Part shown: positions 29,601 to 37,709 of the stretch, in pieces
How the letters are laid out: the number at the start of each line of letters is the position of its first letter
Numbering within the stretch: position 1 is the first letter of the stretch
Assembly (NCBI GenBank): GCA_022760475.1
Contig: JALEFZ010000035.1
Location: forward strand, 186,001 to 250,000
DNA length: 64,000 bases
DNA from: Bacteroidia bacterium
GTDB lineage: Bacteria > Bacteroidota > Bacteroidia > J057
Direction of reading: 5' to 3'
Notes under the pieces: model-generated
What the model was told of the DNA's origin: nothing
What the model saw: the letters and a program-made list of their open reading frames with translations, nothing else
Database searches by the model: none
Position numbers and translations under genes: made by a program

Positions 29601-30063
29601 CCTGCACCGTGGCTCCCTCAAGGGCTTCGCCTGTATTCTCGTCTACAACCCTTCCTTTGATGCTGATGGGTTGGGCAAATATGGTTCTATAATGGACAGT
29701 AGGATCTTTGAGGACAACATTGATGGTAGTTTTACGAGCACTAAGTCTTAATCCCGCTTCTCCGGCAAGAAATTCCAGAATTTCCTTTAGACTTTTATGC
29801 CTGTAAACCAGGGTATAACGTCCTCCATGTCTCGCTACTCTATCTCCATACCTGAAGCTGAATTCGGTATCTTCTTCAAGCACATCAAAAATTTCTACCA
29901 GGCTAGCCTCCTTTTGATCAATATTGACCATAATGAGATTCCAGTCCTGTGCCTCCGATGTCTTTGCAAGTCCGACATTAAGGCAAATCATGCCCAACAT
30001 CAATAGCCAGCCAAACCGCATAAGATTCAGTTTTAGGTTAGTTAGATTCAGGTCTTTGTTCAT
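26605..30063 (-). CDS. SusC/RagA-family transporter with N-terminal STN signalling domain (proximal pair)
   Basis: A 1152-residue TonB-dependent transducer. After the signal sequence, residues about 45-115 form an STN (secretin/TonB N-terminal) domain (EASLVEIFDVLEEDTEFSF ... LKEILEFLAGEAGLRL). In this family that domain contacts the periplasmic part of a FecR anti-sigma factor when ligand is bound. It is followed by the CarboxypepD-reg-like domain, plug (SNPLIVVDGLPLAEGSSV; DAASAAIYGSRASNGVI) and barrel ending LIGLNLGL. It lies just downstream of fecR and sigma genes, so it is the likely sensor of the locus. A hairpin sits 5 bp before its start. Confidence 0.95.
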   Translation of the reverse strand: MNKDLNLTNLKLNLMRFGWLLMLGMICLNVGLAKTSEAQDWNLIMVNIDQKEASLVEIFDVLEEDTEFSFRYGDRVARHGGRYTLVYRHKSLKEILEFLAGEAGLRLSARKTTINVVLKDPTVHYRTIFAQPISIKGRVVDENTGEALEGATVQVKGSQAGAITGRNGNFTLKVSDDSKALLVSYLGYASTEVPITENLPINVSMSPDYSDLEEVVVIGYGEQSRAKINGAISKISSDEFVKYASSGFDQQLIGSLAGVQINQVNGQPGSDAQIIIRGLGTLTAGSNPLIVVDGLPLAEGSSVNSLSPNTIESISVLKDAASAAIYGSRASNGVILITTKSGKAGPLKLSFDIYSGIQMRADKVEFADAYSAAQFFTEARDWGYVSRDPANRTAGDDEATRIANGANKRELRLNYLEPYLEGTPGLTNTDWLDIIFRNAALTNAKISFSGGNASGNYFVSADYFDQDGLALGTDFSRFSSSVKVYSDLTRKLRFGLSLNPSYSRQDYANLGDWDSDPIAASSIYYPFFRPYKEDGSIALSEGQNLNMPGDGSLQENPLAYIEIKDNRFRFRLFGKAFLSMEIVDGLELKSLLGGDYRNFFYDFFKSSSLGEYRAVAPVPARAEETNGRIISYLSENTLTYKKAFGRNDLDLVAGYTYQKEEGNSSRLIGSDIRDDLLENIAGASQVSLEANRYTWVQLSYLGRFQYFFNKRYQVSAAIRRDGSSRFGDDSKWGVFPSFSAGWIISEESFFPTSSHINFAKLRLSWGQTGNNQIGSYSSKALLDPLNYVFNGNLQPGFVPSTSPNTGLSWETNTSFNVGIDFALFQKIRLSTNYYRSVTSDLLLNVPVPQQSGYSSSLQNIGEVLNEGFEFELGANGLKLGPIDWTFNANLTTNRNEVLSLAEGQEEIRAGRDGAWRTRVGGPIANITAFHIIGIYKTEDEIANTPSLGGTLTGDYIVEDVNEDGIIDDQDKVPFGTFAPELTYGLSSSFSVGNWDLSFSLNGVEGRVAYFYDEAVITGVGEGFGSPSVYYMENRYHPVNNPDGFLAQPNLGNFSAARRNTRMSSIYLQDADYLRMRYLQVGYSLPERALKRLGLGNFRMYVTSNNLFTLTKYRGYNPDSSEYRRDTDVLRAGFAQDNYPAAKSYLIGLNLGL

Positions 30064-30067
30064 AAAC

Positions 30068-30090
30068 TTACCGGTTTGCCCTTCCGGTAA
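30068..30090 (-). promoter_or_regulatory. Hairpin at the proximal susC start
   Basis: TTACCGG / CCGGTAA (7 bp, 9-nt loop) ends 5 bp upstream of the ATG on the minus strand. A stem here would cover the ribosome-binding region and could limit translation. Confidence 0.4.
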
Positions 30091-30144
30091 CTTCTATTTG
30101 CTGTTGCCAATTTATTCTAAAAGAACCATCCATATTTCCCCCTT

Positions 30145-31185
30145 TCACCTTGCCTTGCTGCCTTCAAGCGAACATTCCCCTCCGGATATATGGAAAGCAT
30201 TGTCCTCCCCTAATCGGTAAGAAATGCCTCGTATATCTTTAAAACTCTTCAGAATTCCCCAAATGCTCTCCTTGCTTGGGCGTCCATAAATCCAGCAATC
30301 CTTTGAAGTTTCGGTATCAAAAATGATTTTCACCCCGTACCAACGCTCAAGCGTAGGTCCTAACTCCCCAAGGGGTATTCTCTCGAAGTCAAGCAAACCT
30401 TCCCTCCAGTTGCCCATACTTGCCAGATCAACAGAACCCTTTGCCCAGATCTCCTTCTGAGGATCAGAGATCAATTGTTCTCCAGGACTCAAGATGGCTT
30501 CTTGTCCCGCACCATTGTCTACCTTGACCTTTCCTGTTGCCAAACTTACTTTCTCAGGAAGATCAGGATAGGCACTGACATAAAAACTGGTTCCTAATAC
30601 CCGTGTATTCAGATTTGTACTGCTAACAATAAATGGCCTGCTACTGTCTTCCTCCACTTCAAAATAGGCCTCACCTTCTAGCCACACTTGCCTAACTGTA
30701 TCATTAAATGCCAAAGGATAGCGCAGTTTGGAATCTACATTTAGCCAAACTTTTGAGCCATCAGGAAGGGCTACCTGTTGCAACCTTCCTCCACGGCCAA
30801 CCTGAACTTCATTTACTTTTTGAAGCGCAGCTATATGGCTATTGCTTTCAGAATTATTGCTGAACTCAAACACGAACCATGTCCCAATAATCAATAAAAT
30901 CAAAGCTGCAGCTATGGAAACCATGTAGAAAATCCTTCTTGCCATGTTGGATCTCTTCTCTTCCTGAATTTGAGCCTTTATCTCAGAATGAATTTGTTGG
31001 AGTCGCAAATTTACTGCTGCAGGGTCCTGGTTCTTCTGTGGATCGCTTTCCCATTTTTCATTCCAGAACTCCTTGAACCGATCTTCCCCCTCTGCCCCTT
31101 CAAGCATTTGCAGAAGCTCTAGCCGTTCTTTAGGATTCAGCTTATTCTTTTTCCAGTTATCCAATAGTAATTCGATATTAGTCAT
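30145..31185 (-). CDS. FecR-family anti-sigma factor
   Basis: A 346-residue inner-membrane regulator. Residues 1-80 are the cytoplasmic sigma-binding part (LLDNWKKNKLNPKERLELLQML). One transmembrane helix lies at about 85-105 (IFYMVSIAAALILLIIGTWF). The periplasmic FecR domain follows (VQVGRGGRLQQVALPDGSKVWLN; VLGTSFYVSAY), then a C-terminal DUF4974-like secretin fold (ERIPLGELGPTLERWYGVKI). It holds the adjacent ECF sigma factor until the STN domain of the SusC signals substrate. It is 81 bp upstream of susC. Confidence 0.93.
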   Translation of the reverse strand: MTNIELLLDNWKKNKLNPKERLELLQMLEGAEGEDRFKEFWNEKWESDPQKNQDPAAVNLRLQQIHSEIKAQIQEEKRSNMARRIFYMVSIAAALILLIIGTWFVFEFSNNSESNSHIAALQKVNEVQVGRGGRLQQVALPDGSKVWLNVDSKLRYPLAFNDTVRQVWLEGEAYFEVEEDSSRPFIVSSTNLNTRVLGTSFYVSAYPDLPEKVSLATGKVKVDNGAGQEAILSPGEQLISDPQKEIWAKGSVDLASMGNWREGLLDFERIPLGELGPTLERWYGVKIIFDTETSKDCWIYGRPSKESIWGILKSFKDIRGISYRLGEDNAFHISGGECSLEGSKAR

Positions 31186-31286
31186 GGGTTCATTCTTCTA
31201 TACCCCCTTCAACACTAATATCCCCTCGAAGATCAAACTGCCCACTCTCCAATGTTAACTTTGTGTAAAGAATGAAATTATCAGAA

Positions 31287-31877
31287 TCAGCTTATGATTA
31301 GCCCCTGAAAATGAGCAGTGTAGGAAGCAACAAAAATGAGGATTAAGGTCAGGGGAACTTGCAATTGATCTTTTAACCCATTCAATGCACGGTGGATGTG
31401 GTTGTTGACGGTGCTGAGCGATATACCCAGTTTTTCGGCTATTTGCGCATTAGACAGGCCATCCTTACGGCTCAATAAGAGAACTTCCCGACTTCTTGGA
31501 GGTATGTGTGAAAGGGCTGCTTCAAGTTTTTGCTGAAATTCTTCCATGAGAATGTTATCGTCCGTTTCCTCAGGCGAAATAATTTCGGGAAGATCTTCCA
31601 GCAGGGTTTCTCTTATGGATTTTTTGATGATTTTCAGGGCAAAATTCCTTGCTACTGTAGATAGATAAGCCTCGATTGATCTGGTGGGGTCAAGTTCGCT
31701 GCGCTTGAACCAAATCTTCAAAAAGGTTTCCTGGACAACCTCGTATGCTTCTTCATCTGTCCTGAGGATGGCAAAAGCTACATGGAAAACTTTTTTGCTA
31801 AATCGGGAATATAATTGGTCAAAAGCTGACTCATCACCTTTTTGAATACGTCTGACTATTAAATCAATGCTTTCCAT
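31287..31877 (-). CDS. ECF RNA polymerase sigma factor
   Basis: A 196-residue sigma-70 family extracytoplasmic-function factor. Region 2 is seen in DQLYSRFSKKVFHVAFAILRTDEEAYEVVQETFLKIW, and region 4 in IPPRSREVLLLSRKDGLSNAQIAEKLGISLSTVNNHI. The last 20 residues are strongly hydrophobic (LTLILIFVASYT), a tail that could tether it to the membrane or to FecR. It sits about 100 bp upstream of fecR in the same orientation and is the expected activator of the SusCD-GDPD genes. Confidence 0.95.
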   Translation of the reverse strand: MESIDLIVRRIQKGDESAFDQLYSRFSKKVFHVAFAILRTDEEAYEVVQETFLKIWFKRSELDPTRSIEAYLSTVARNFALKIIKKSIRETLLEDLPEIISPEETDDNILMEEFQQKLEAALSHIPPRSREVLLLSRKDGLSNAQIAEKLGISLSTVNNHIHRALNGLKDQLQVPLTLILIFVASYTAHFQGLIIS

Positions 31878-32180
31878 ATTCCCATCATTCTCTTATAAGA
31901 ATACCTTCAAACCATTAATTATAAAATTAATATAGATTAAAAAAAGATTAAGTCATCTTTGACACAGACTCTCCCTCATCCATTTGTAGAGTATAGATCA
32001 CTCAATATGATAAGTTTATGTGATTATGATTGTGCTAAGGTGGGATTGCTTTGAAGAATAAATAATTTTGATTTGTTTAGGTCTTAAGGTTTTACCCTGA
32101 TTAGAGGACCTGAAAATGAAGATCCTGGAAATTTGGGCGAATGAGACTTCCCTTTATCGGCGAAATTACCAATTTCTTGC
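31878..32180. other. Divergent promoter region, sigma factor and glycosyltransferase
   Basis: 303 bp, AT-rich, between the minus-strand sigma gene and the plus-strand glycosyltransferase. It must carry both promoters. I see no open frame, RNA gene or convincing hairpin. Confidence 0.35.
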
Positions 32181-33299
32181 ATGCATATTCATCTTGTAGC
32201 ATTTGACATTCCTTATCCTGCCAATTATGGAGGCGTCATAGATGTCTTCTACAAAATTAAGGCCTTGTCAGAGTTGGGCATTAAGATTCATCTACATGCC
32301 TTTGAATATCATCGTCCCCAGGCTCCTATCCTTTATGAATATTGTGAACAAGTCTGGTACTACCCCAGGAAGTCTATTCTTAGGTCATTGCCAGTCAAGT
32401 ATCCTCATATCATTACCTCTAGGGCTTCCAATCAATTGCTTGAGAATCTACTAGAAGATGATTACCCCATTTTCTTCGAAGGGCTTCATACCACCTATTT
32501 TTTAGGGCATCCAGAGCTTGAAAACAGGAAAAAGTGGGTGCGGATGCACAACATTGAATGGGAATATTACTACCTGTTAAGTCAGAAGGAAAACCGGGTT
32601 TTCAGGAAGCAATACCTCAATGCAGAGTCCCGCCTATTGAAGGACTGGGAGGCTATCCTAAAATATGCCAGTAAGATCTTCACCATTTCGCCCAAGGATA
32701 CCGAATACTATAAGGAATCGCATCAGGACAAAACTGTCTATATTCCTGCCTTTCACGAAAATGAAGAGGTAGGTAGCAAACTGGGGCAAGGCAAATATTG
32801 CCTTTATCACGGCAACCTAGAGGTTCCGGAAAATCATGAAGCTGCCATGTTTCTGATTTATGAGGTGCTGCAATACCTGCCTGATATACAGTTTTACATC
32901 GCAGGCAATTCCCCTATGCCAGACCTTATTTCGGCCAGTAGTCAGTTCAGGAATGTCTTTCTGAGGCCTAATCCCAGCATGCAGGAGATGGAGGACCTTA
33001 TGCGATATGCCCATATTCATGTCCTGCCCACTTTCCAATCCACAGGCATAAAGCTGAAGCTCATCAATAGCCTGTTCAAAGGCCGCTTCGTCATGGTTAA
33101 CCCCTTTATGGTTAACCAGACGGGACTGGAATTCAATACCATCATTGCTACCGATGGGGAGGAGTTTCGAAGTAAAATTCGGGAGTATTGGGAGGTTCCC
33201 TTCACGGAAATCGAAGTTGCCCAGCGCAAGGCAAGCCTAAACTCCCAATTCAACAATTTCCTGAACGCTCAATTCCTGATTCAACAACTGAAATCTTGA
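32181..33299 (+). CDS. Glycosyltransferase, GT-B fold (GT4-like)
   Basis: A 372-residue cytoplasmic protein. The N-terminal part begins HLVAFDIPYPANYGGV, the glycine-rich acceptor-domain opening common in GT4-type enzymes. The C-terminal part has YHGNLEVPENHEAAMFLI, resembling the domain-joining FxGN motif of this superfamily, and later VLPTFQSTGIKLKLINSLFKGRFV where the nucleotide-binding Glu/Lys region falls. The donor and acceptor are unknown. Possible role in exopolysaccharide or LPS sugar addition. It ends exactly where the convergent peptidase gene ends (no intervening bases). Confidence 0.8.
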   Translation: MHIHLVAFDIPYPANYGGVIDVFYKIKALSELGIKIHLHAFEYHRPQAPILYEYCEQVWYYPRKSILRSLPVKYPHIITSRASNQLLENLLEDDYPIFFEGLHTTYFLGHPELENRKKWVRMHNIEWEYYYLLSQKENRVFRKQYLNAESRLLKDWEAILKYASKIFTISPKDTEYYKESHQDKTVYIPAFHENEEVGSKLGQGKYCLYHGNLEVPENHEAAMFLIYEVLQYLPDIQFYIAGNSPMPDLISASSQFRNVFLRPNPSMQEMEDLMRYAHIHVLPTFQSTGIKLKLINSLFKGRFVMVNPFMVNQTGLEFNTIIATDGEEFRSKIREYWEVPFTEIEVAQRKASLNSQFNNFLNAQFLIQQLKS

Positions 33300-33983
33300 T
33301 CAATTTCGATTTGACTGGGCATCTCGGAAAAAGCTTTCCACAAGCCCTTCATAGTTTTCAGGACTTTTAGAGGCCTTCTGAGAATCCATCCTTGCCAGAA
33401 TAATTGCTTTTGCTGGATATGTAGCTCCACCAGGATGCCCAAAGCCCATTTTATGGACCAATTCATGGACAACTGTAGACGCTCTCTGGTCTTCCCTACA
33501 TCGCAACCAATAAGGGCAAAGGTTAATTACTTTGTTTTTGTTGAGCTGGCTGGTGTATGCAGTAGAATGGGATAATTCACAGTATGAAAGTGCCCCCAGC
33601 CTCAAACGATAGGTAATTTGTTCATTGTTGAGCCAATCTCTCAAAATTTTAAGCCTTTTACCCACTTCAAACACGAAAGAAGGATCGTCCTTTACCTTTC
33701 CAAACCAAAGGGGGAAGCTGGGATGAGAATTCCATTCTGCAACAAGGCTATCAGTATTTTCAAATCTGGATATATACTGATAAGCCTTAACTATATCCTC
33801 CATAATTCGCTTGGCATCCTCATGTGCCAATAGGATCTTGTATTCAATCTCTATTTTTTGAGCACTATCTTTCGGAAGCCCCCTGATGATTGGCGGGATA
33901 GAGGTTTGCGAATAAGCGGGATTAATCTGGCCTATTGTCAGTAGCCCAGCAAGGAAGTATAAAATATGCTTCAAGCGAATCAT
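33300..33983 (-). CDS. Secreted zinc metallopeptidase-like protein
   Basis: A 227-residue exported protein with a signal peptide ending near AYSQ (residue 26). The zinc-binding site is HELVHKMGFGH, with ligand candidates His173, His177 and His183 and catalytic Glu174, which formally is a metzincin HExxHxxGxxH motif. The surroundings look more like the aspzincin/lysine-specific metalloendopeptidase class: a preceding INLCPYWL segment, then ATYPAKAIILA and SPENYEGLVESFF where that class has D-x-x-Y and NADxYxxF. Cys residues at 135, 156 and 162 could form a disulfide. The substrate is unknown. It may be a genuine intermediate form. Confidence 0.7.
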   Translation of the reverse strand: MIRLKHILYFLAGLLTIGQINPAYSQTSIPPIIRGLPKDSAQKIEIEYKILLAHEDAKRIMEDIVKAYQYISRFENTDSLVAEWNSHPSFPLWFGKVKDDPSFVFEVGKRLKILRDWLNNEQITYRLRLGALSYCELSHSTAYTSQLNKNKVINLCPYWLRCREDQRASTVVHELVHKMGFGHPGGATYPAKAIILARMDSQKASKSPENYEGLVESFFRDAQSNRN

Positions 33984-34048
33984 TTTTTTAGGAATGGTAT
34001 CTTCTTAGAATACGGCAAGTAAGATACTTCGTAGACAATAAAAGTCTA

Positions 34049-35293
34049 TTATTCTTCCTCCGTGTGGGAATATTTAGCAATAGTGAAAGAAAAGGTAGTT
34101 CCTATACCGGGGGTAGACTCAAGGCCGATCTTCCCTCCATGCTTTTCAACGATGATTTTTGAGATGGCCAGTCCAATTCCACTCCCTTTATACTCTTCCT
34201 TGGAGTTCAACCGCTTGAAAATCAGGAAAATTTTCTCAAAATGGCGAGGTTCTATTCCGATTCCATTATCCTGAACATAAAACTTCCAATGCAACTCACT
34301 TTCCTCTCCCCAGATGGTAACATAGGGTTTTGTTCCTTTCTTCCGGAACTTGATGGCGTTGCTGATGAGATTTTGGAACAATTTTGCCAATTGCGAGCTA
34401 CTCACCCAGATGAGATCTGGCAAGCATTTGAGAACGATTACTGCATCTTCCTGCTTGATTTGGTGATCCAACATCCTAAGGACATTTTCAACTAGAATTC
34501 GAGGGTTGATTTCCTTACGGATATAATCTGCAGAATTGGCACGAGAGTACTCCAGTAGATCTGAGGTTACTTCATTCATGGAGTCCACCGCATGGATTAC
34601 CAAGGAAAGATATTCTTTGGCTTCAATGGGAAGAATGTCTGAATACCTTTGCTCCAGGAGTTGTGAGAATCCCATGATGGTCCTCAATGGTTCCCGTAAG
34701 TCATGGGAAGCGATATAGGCGAAATTTTCAAGTTCAAGGTTTGAGCGGATATACCTTTCCAATTCCCTGTTCTTGTCATCAAGCTCAACAATTTTTTGCT
34801 CCAGAATTTTTTCTGCCCTCCTAATTTGGGATATATCCCTGATAAACAATACACTCACTTCTCTGTTTTCCATCATCATCGGGGAGATGGAGACAGATGC
34901 ATCAAATTTCATGTGCCCTCCCCTTAGGAACTGCCATTCAAAGCTGACGGTAGTCCTTTTTGCTCGGTATTCGTTGAGGTATTCTCGAAGTTTTGTTTGG
35001 CTTGGAACCCCGTCAGGTTGATTTGGAGGGCTAAAAACCAGCATATTCCCCTCCATTAGACTTTCCCTGTCAGTTTGGAATAGCTTGGGTAGTTGGGGAT
35101 TGATGTCAATGGCCCTGCCCAAGGCAAGGTCTACAATTAAAATTCCCTCGGGAGAGTTTTCGAAAAGTGTCTGATAGTAGTTTTTGGCTTCCTTAGAAAG
35201 TATAGGCAAGGCATGGCTTTCAACTCCATCATTTAGGAGTTGGGGTGTATCTAAACTTCTATCCATTTCTTTTTCGTTCCCCTTTTCTTCCAT
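34049..35293 (-). CDS. PAS-domain histidine kinase
   Basis: A 414-residue soluble sensor kinase. One PAS domain (about 38-160: LFENSPEGILIVDLALGRAI ... VLFIRDISQIRRAE) is joined by a coiled coil to HisKA with His in ASHDLREPLRTIMGFSQLL (phytochrome-type H box), then HATPase_c with N box LFQNLISNAIKF, G1 DNGIGI and G2 GSGIGLAI. There is no membrane segment and no adjacent response regulator. Ligand unknown. Confidence 0.9.
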   Translation of the reverse strand: MEEKGNEKEMDRSLDTPQLLNDGVESHALPILSKEAKNYYQTLFENSPEGILIVDLALGRAIDINPQLPKLFQTDRESLMEGNMLVFSPPNQPDGVPSQTKLREYLNEYRAKRTTVSFEWQFLRGGHMKFDASVSISPMMMENREVSVLFIRDISQIRRAEKILEQKIVELDDKNRELERYIRSNLELENFAYIASHDLREPLRTIMGFSQLLEQRYSDILPIEAKEYLSLVIHAVDSMNEVTSDLLEYSRANSADYIRKEINPRILVENVLRMLDHQIKQEDAVIVLKCLPDLIWVSSSQLAKLFQNLISNAIKFRKKGTKPYVTIWGEESELHWKFYVQDNGIGIEPRHFEKIFLIFKRLNSKEEYKGSGIGLAISKIIVEKHGGKIGLESTPGIGTTFSFTIAKYSHTEEE

Positions 35294-35420
35294 ATACTTT
35301 ATTAAAAAGGCAAGTGGATTAAAAAATATCGGAGGAATTATTTTTTATTGAGATGAACTTTTATGCCTTCGAATTTATTCATCAATAATATAGGGATTTT
35401 TTTTCAAGCTCGCCTACCCC

Positions 35421-36248
35421 TTATTGGTCATAGTCTGTTGGAAGACCTAAATATTCGAAGTCATCAACTTCTTTCAAGAAGTTTTCCATCTTTTGTCTTG
35501 CCCCAGAATAAGCCCAGGCTCCCAAGGGTAAATGAACGGGAGGGTTTTCAAGTTTAACCAGCTCATACATGGCATTTGCTCCTTTGTAGGGATCTCCTGC
35601 TTGCTGCCCACTGACTTTTTTCAGCCTGTCGGTAAAAAGTCCAGAGGAGGCATCATAGCCTTCAATTTGTGTCTCACTATAGGTAGCAGATCTTCCAGCC
35701 CAATCTGTCCTAAAAGGCCCAGGTTCTACATTGGTAACCTTGATATTGAAGGGTTTAAGTTCCTTGGCCAATGCTTCTCCAATTCCTTCAAGAGCAAACT
35801 TCGAACCATTATAAATCCCAAGGCCTGCATTTCCCCTCAATCCTGCAATTGAGGTTATATTCAGGATGTGTCCGGATTGCTGAGCCCTCATTCCTGGGAG
35901 AACGGCTTTCACCATTTCTACGGCTCCAAATACATTCACATCAAACTGCCTGATCATTTCTTCCCTGTCTATGGCCTCTACGGCACCGATAGAACCATAA
36001 CCAGCATTGTTTACCAAAACATCAATTTGCCCCATCCACTCCAAAGCCTCTTGAACTCCAGTTGAAACCTGCTCAGGGATAGTTACATCAATTTTAACTG
36101 CTTTCAGTTTCCCTGGTACCAATGCTTCAAACGCTTCGAATTGAGATTCTTTCCGCAAGGTTCCCACAACCTTGTCCCCTTTTTTAGCTGCTAATACTGC
36201 TAATTCTCTTCCAAAGCCTGTAGAACATCCTGTAATAAGCCAATTCAT
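35421..36248 (-). CDS. Short-chain dehydrogenase/reductase
   Basis: A 275-residue classical SDR oxidoreductase. The nucleotide-binding motif is TGCSTGFG (residues 6-13), the structural NNAG follows near 86-89, and the catalytic Ser-Tyr-Lys set is present in ITSIAGL...YNGSK. Arg in GTLRKE after the second strand suggests NADP(H) preference. The substrate cannot be predicted; sequences of this type are usually annotated as oxidoreductases acting on small carbonyls. Single gene. Confidence 0.9.
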   Translation of the reverse strand: MNWLITGCSTGFGRELAVLAAKKGDKVVGTLRKESQFEAFEALVPGKLKAVKIDVTIPEQVSTGVQEALEWMGQIDVLVNNAGYGSIGAVEAIDREEMIRQFDVNVFGAVEMVKAVLPGMRAQQSGHILNITSIAGLRGNAGLGIYNGSKFALEGIGEALAKELKPFNIKVTNVEPGPFRTDWAGRSATYSETQIEGYDASSGLFTDRLKKVSGQQAGDPYKGANAMYELVKLENPPVHLPLGAWAYSGARQKMENFLKEVDDFEYLGLPTDYDQ

Positions 36249-36371
36249 GATCTATGGTTTATTTGTGTTTGAGAAATTTTACCTGCAGCAATTCTATCTA
36301 AAATTGTAATCCCCCACAAACATAGAATTGCTTATGTGTTGAGTTTTTTAAGGAATGAAAAGATTACCCAA

Positions 36372-36408
36372 AAATAAAAAACAGGTCTGAACAAGAAGTC
36401 CAGACCTG
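36372..36408 (-). terminator. Terminator of the Ig-like lipoprotein gene
   Basis: CAGGTCTG / CAGACCTG (8 bp) with an 11-nt loop, followed on the minus strand by TTTTTTATTTTT, 23 bp after the stop codon. Confidence 0.8.
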
Positions 36409-36430
36409 CATAATTTATAGATGGTTCTAA

Positions 36431-37312
36431 TTAGAACTTGGCGTCGAAACGGTAGAAGTCAGAGTTATCACCTGATGCAGGTGTAACAGATACTTCAGCA
36501 GTGTAAAGTAGGTAGATTACACCGGAAGCAACTTTTACTGCAAACATATCACCCTGCTGAACTACGTCAGACTCAGCTGGAATTACAGTAGAAGCATTGT
36601 AGATCTCCTCAACCTGCTCTTTGAACATTACGTCAGCGAAGTTGGTGCTGTTGTCAACTTTGCGAAGCTCAGCGCCGTTGGCAGACTTGATTTTCTGGAT
36701 CCAGTCTACAGCTTTGCTTACGTCGATTCCAAGGTCAGCAAGGTCGTGGGTAGTTTCGTTCATGGTTCCAGTTTCATCCCCTGTGTCAAGGTCAAGACCA
36801 CCCTGTCCGGCAGGACCAGCCTGGTTACGAAGACGAAGAACTACAGTGTTGGTATCAACCTCAGTGAAAGGAACAAAAGAAGTTACAGAAACAGTTCTTT
36901 CGATGGTAGAATCAATCTGGTCAGTGATTACGATGGTGTAATCGTTGGCACCTTCTACAGATGGAGCTTTGATACGAAGTGTCCAGTCTAGGGTAGCAGT
37001 ATCAGATGCACCTAGAGGAGAAGGGTTAGATCCTGCGGAAAAACCGTTGAAATCCAGACGGCTAAGGTCAGAGATAGCTACTCCGTTTTCCTGTACCTCA
37101 ATTGTCTTCAATGTGTTGGTTCCAGAGCTAGCTGTAACAAGCACCGTAAAGAAAGAATCAACTGCTACAGAGTCCTGGTTAGTTCCGACGTTAGAAGTCA
37201 ATTCCAAAGTCAAAGAAGGTCCAACTGGCTCGATGGGATCAGTTGTACAAGCTGAAAAAAGTACTGCAAGAGCAGCTACTGTCGCGAAGAAAAATGAATT
37301 TAGTTTGTTCAT
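36431..37312 (-). CDS. Ig-like lipoprotein of unknown function
   Basis: A 293-residue predicted lipoprotein (lipobox FSAC, Cys22) that is acidic and beta-rich. An Ig-like domain (about 35-140) opens with LTLELTSNVGTNQDSVAVDSFF and includes LKTIEVQENGVAI. The C-terminal part (about 150-293) is an alpha/beta module with SGVIYLLYTAEVSVTPASGDN and ends in DFYRFDAKF. I know no function. It is divergent from the TonB-dependent barrel gene with a shared 397-bp upstream region, so co-regulation is possible. It may be a surface or periplasmic binding protein. Confidence 0.7.
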   Translation of the reverse strand: MNKLNSFFFATVAALAVLFSACTTDPIEPVGPSLTLELTSNVGTNQDSVAVDSFFTVLVTASSGTNTLKTIEVQENGVAISDLSRLDFNGFSAGSNPSPLGASDTATLDWTLRIKAPSVEGANDYTIVITDQIDSTIERTVSVTSFVPFTEVDTNTVVLRLRNQAGPAGQGGLDLDTGDETGTMNETTHDLADLGIDVSKAVDWIQKIKSANGAELRKVDNSTNFADVMFKEQVEEIYNASTVIPAESDVVQQGDMFAVKVASGVIYLLYTAEVSVTPASGDNSDFYRFDAKF

Positions 37313-37709
37313 AAATTTTGTGGTGTTTGTTTCGTCTCAGTTAATGAGACTTAATAAATCCAATTAAGTAACGAGGATTCTTAAAAAAAATTAAATCGCT
37401 TATTATCAATGTGTTAAAAACATGTCAATAATCCGACATTATTTTTTCAATTCAAAAACTAATGACGAAAGAAGTATTTATTCGGTTGCCTTTTCAGCAA
37501 CATTTAACTGTAAAATCATAAAATAGTGCTATTCCGATAACCTGAAGATCCGTGAAGGAGAGAAACAGAAGTGTAATTCTAAAAATGTTTCACATCCATT
37601 ATTTCTGCCGTTTGGTCGAGAAAGTACGTCGTTGGTCGATAGAGAAATTCTCACACAAAACAGTTGTGCCATTTTAGCGTCTATCATTGCATAACTAACT
37701 GCAGTTCGT
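37313..37709. promoter_or_regulatory. Divergent upstream region with TTGGTCGA direct repeat
   Basis: 397 bp without a gene. It contains TTGGTCGA at 37612-37619 and again at 37632-37639, a 20-bp repeat distance (about two helical turns), 70 bp before the TonB-dependent receptor start. Such spaced direct repeats are typical of LytTR-type response-regulator sites. A small hairpin GTTGC/GCAAC lies near 37486-37502. The rest is AT-rich with no open frame. Confidence 0.5.

Noticed and set aside
18264-31877. Polysaccharide utilisation locus
   Set aside because: No glycoside hydrolase, lyase, sulfatase or carbohydrate esterase is present; the only enzymes are two glycerophosphodiesterases.
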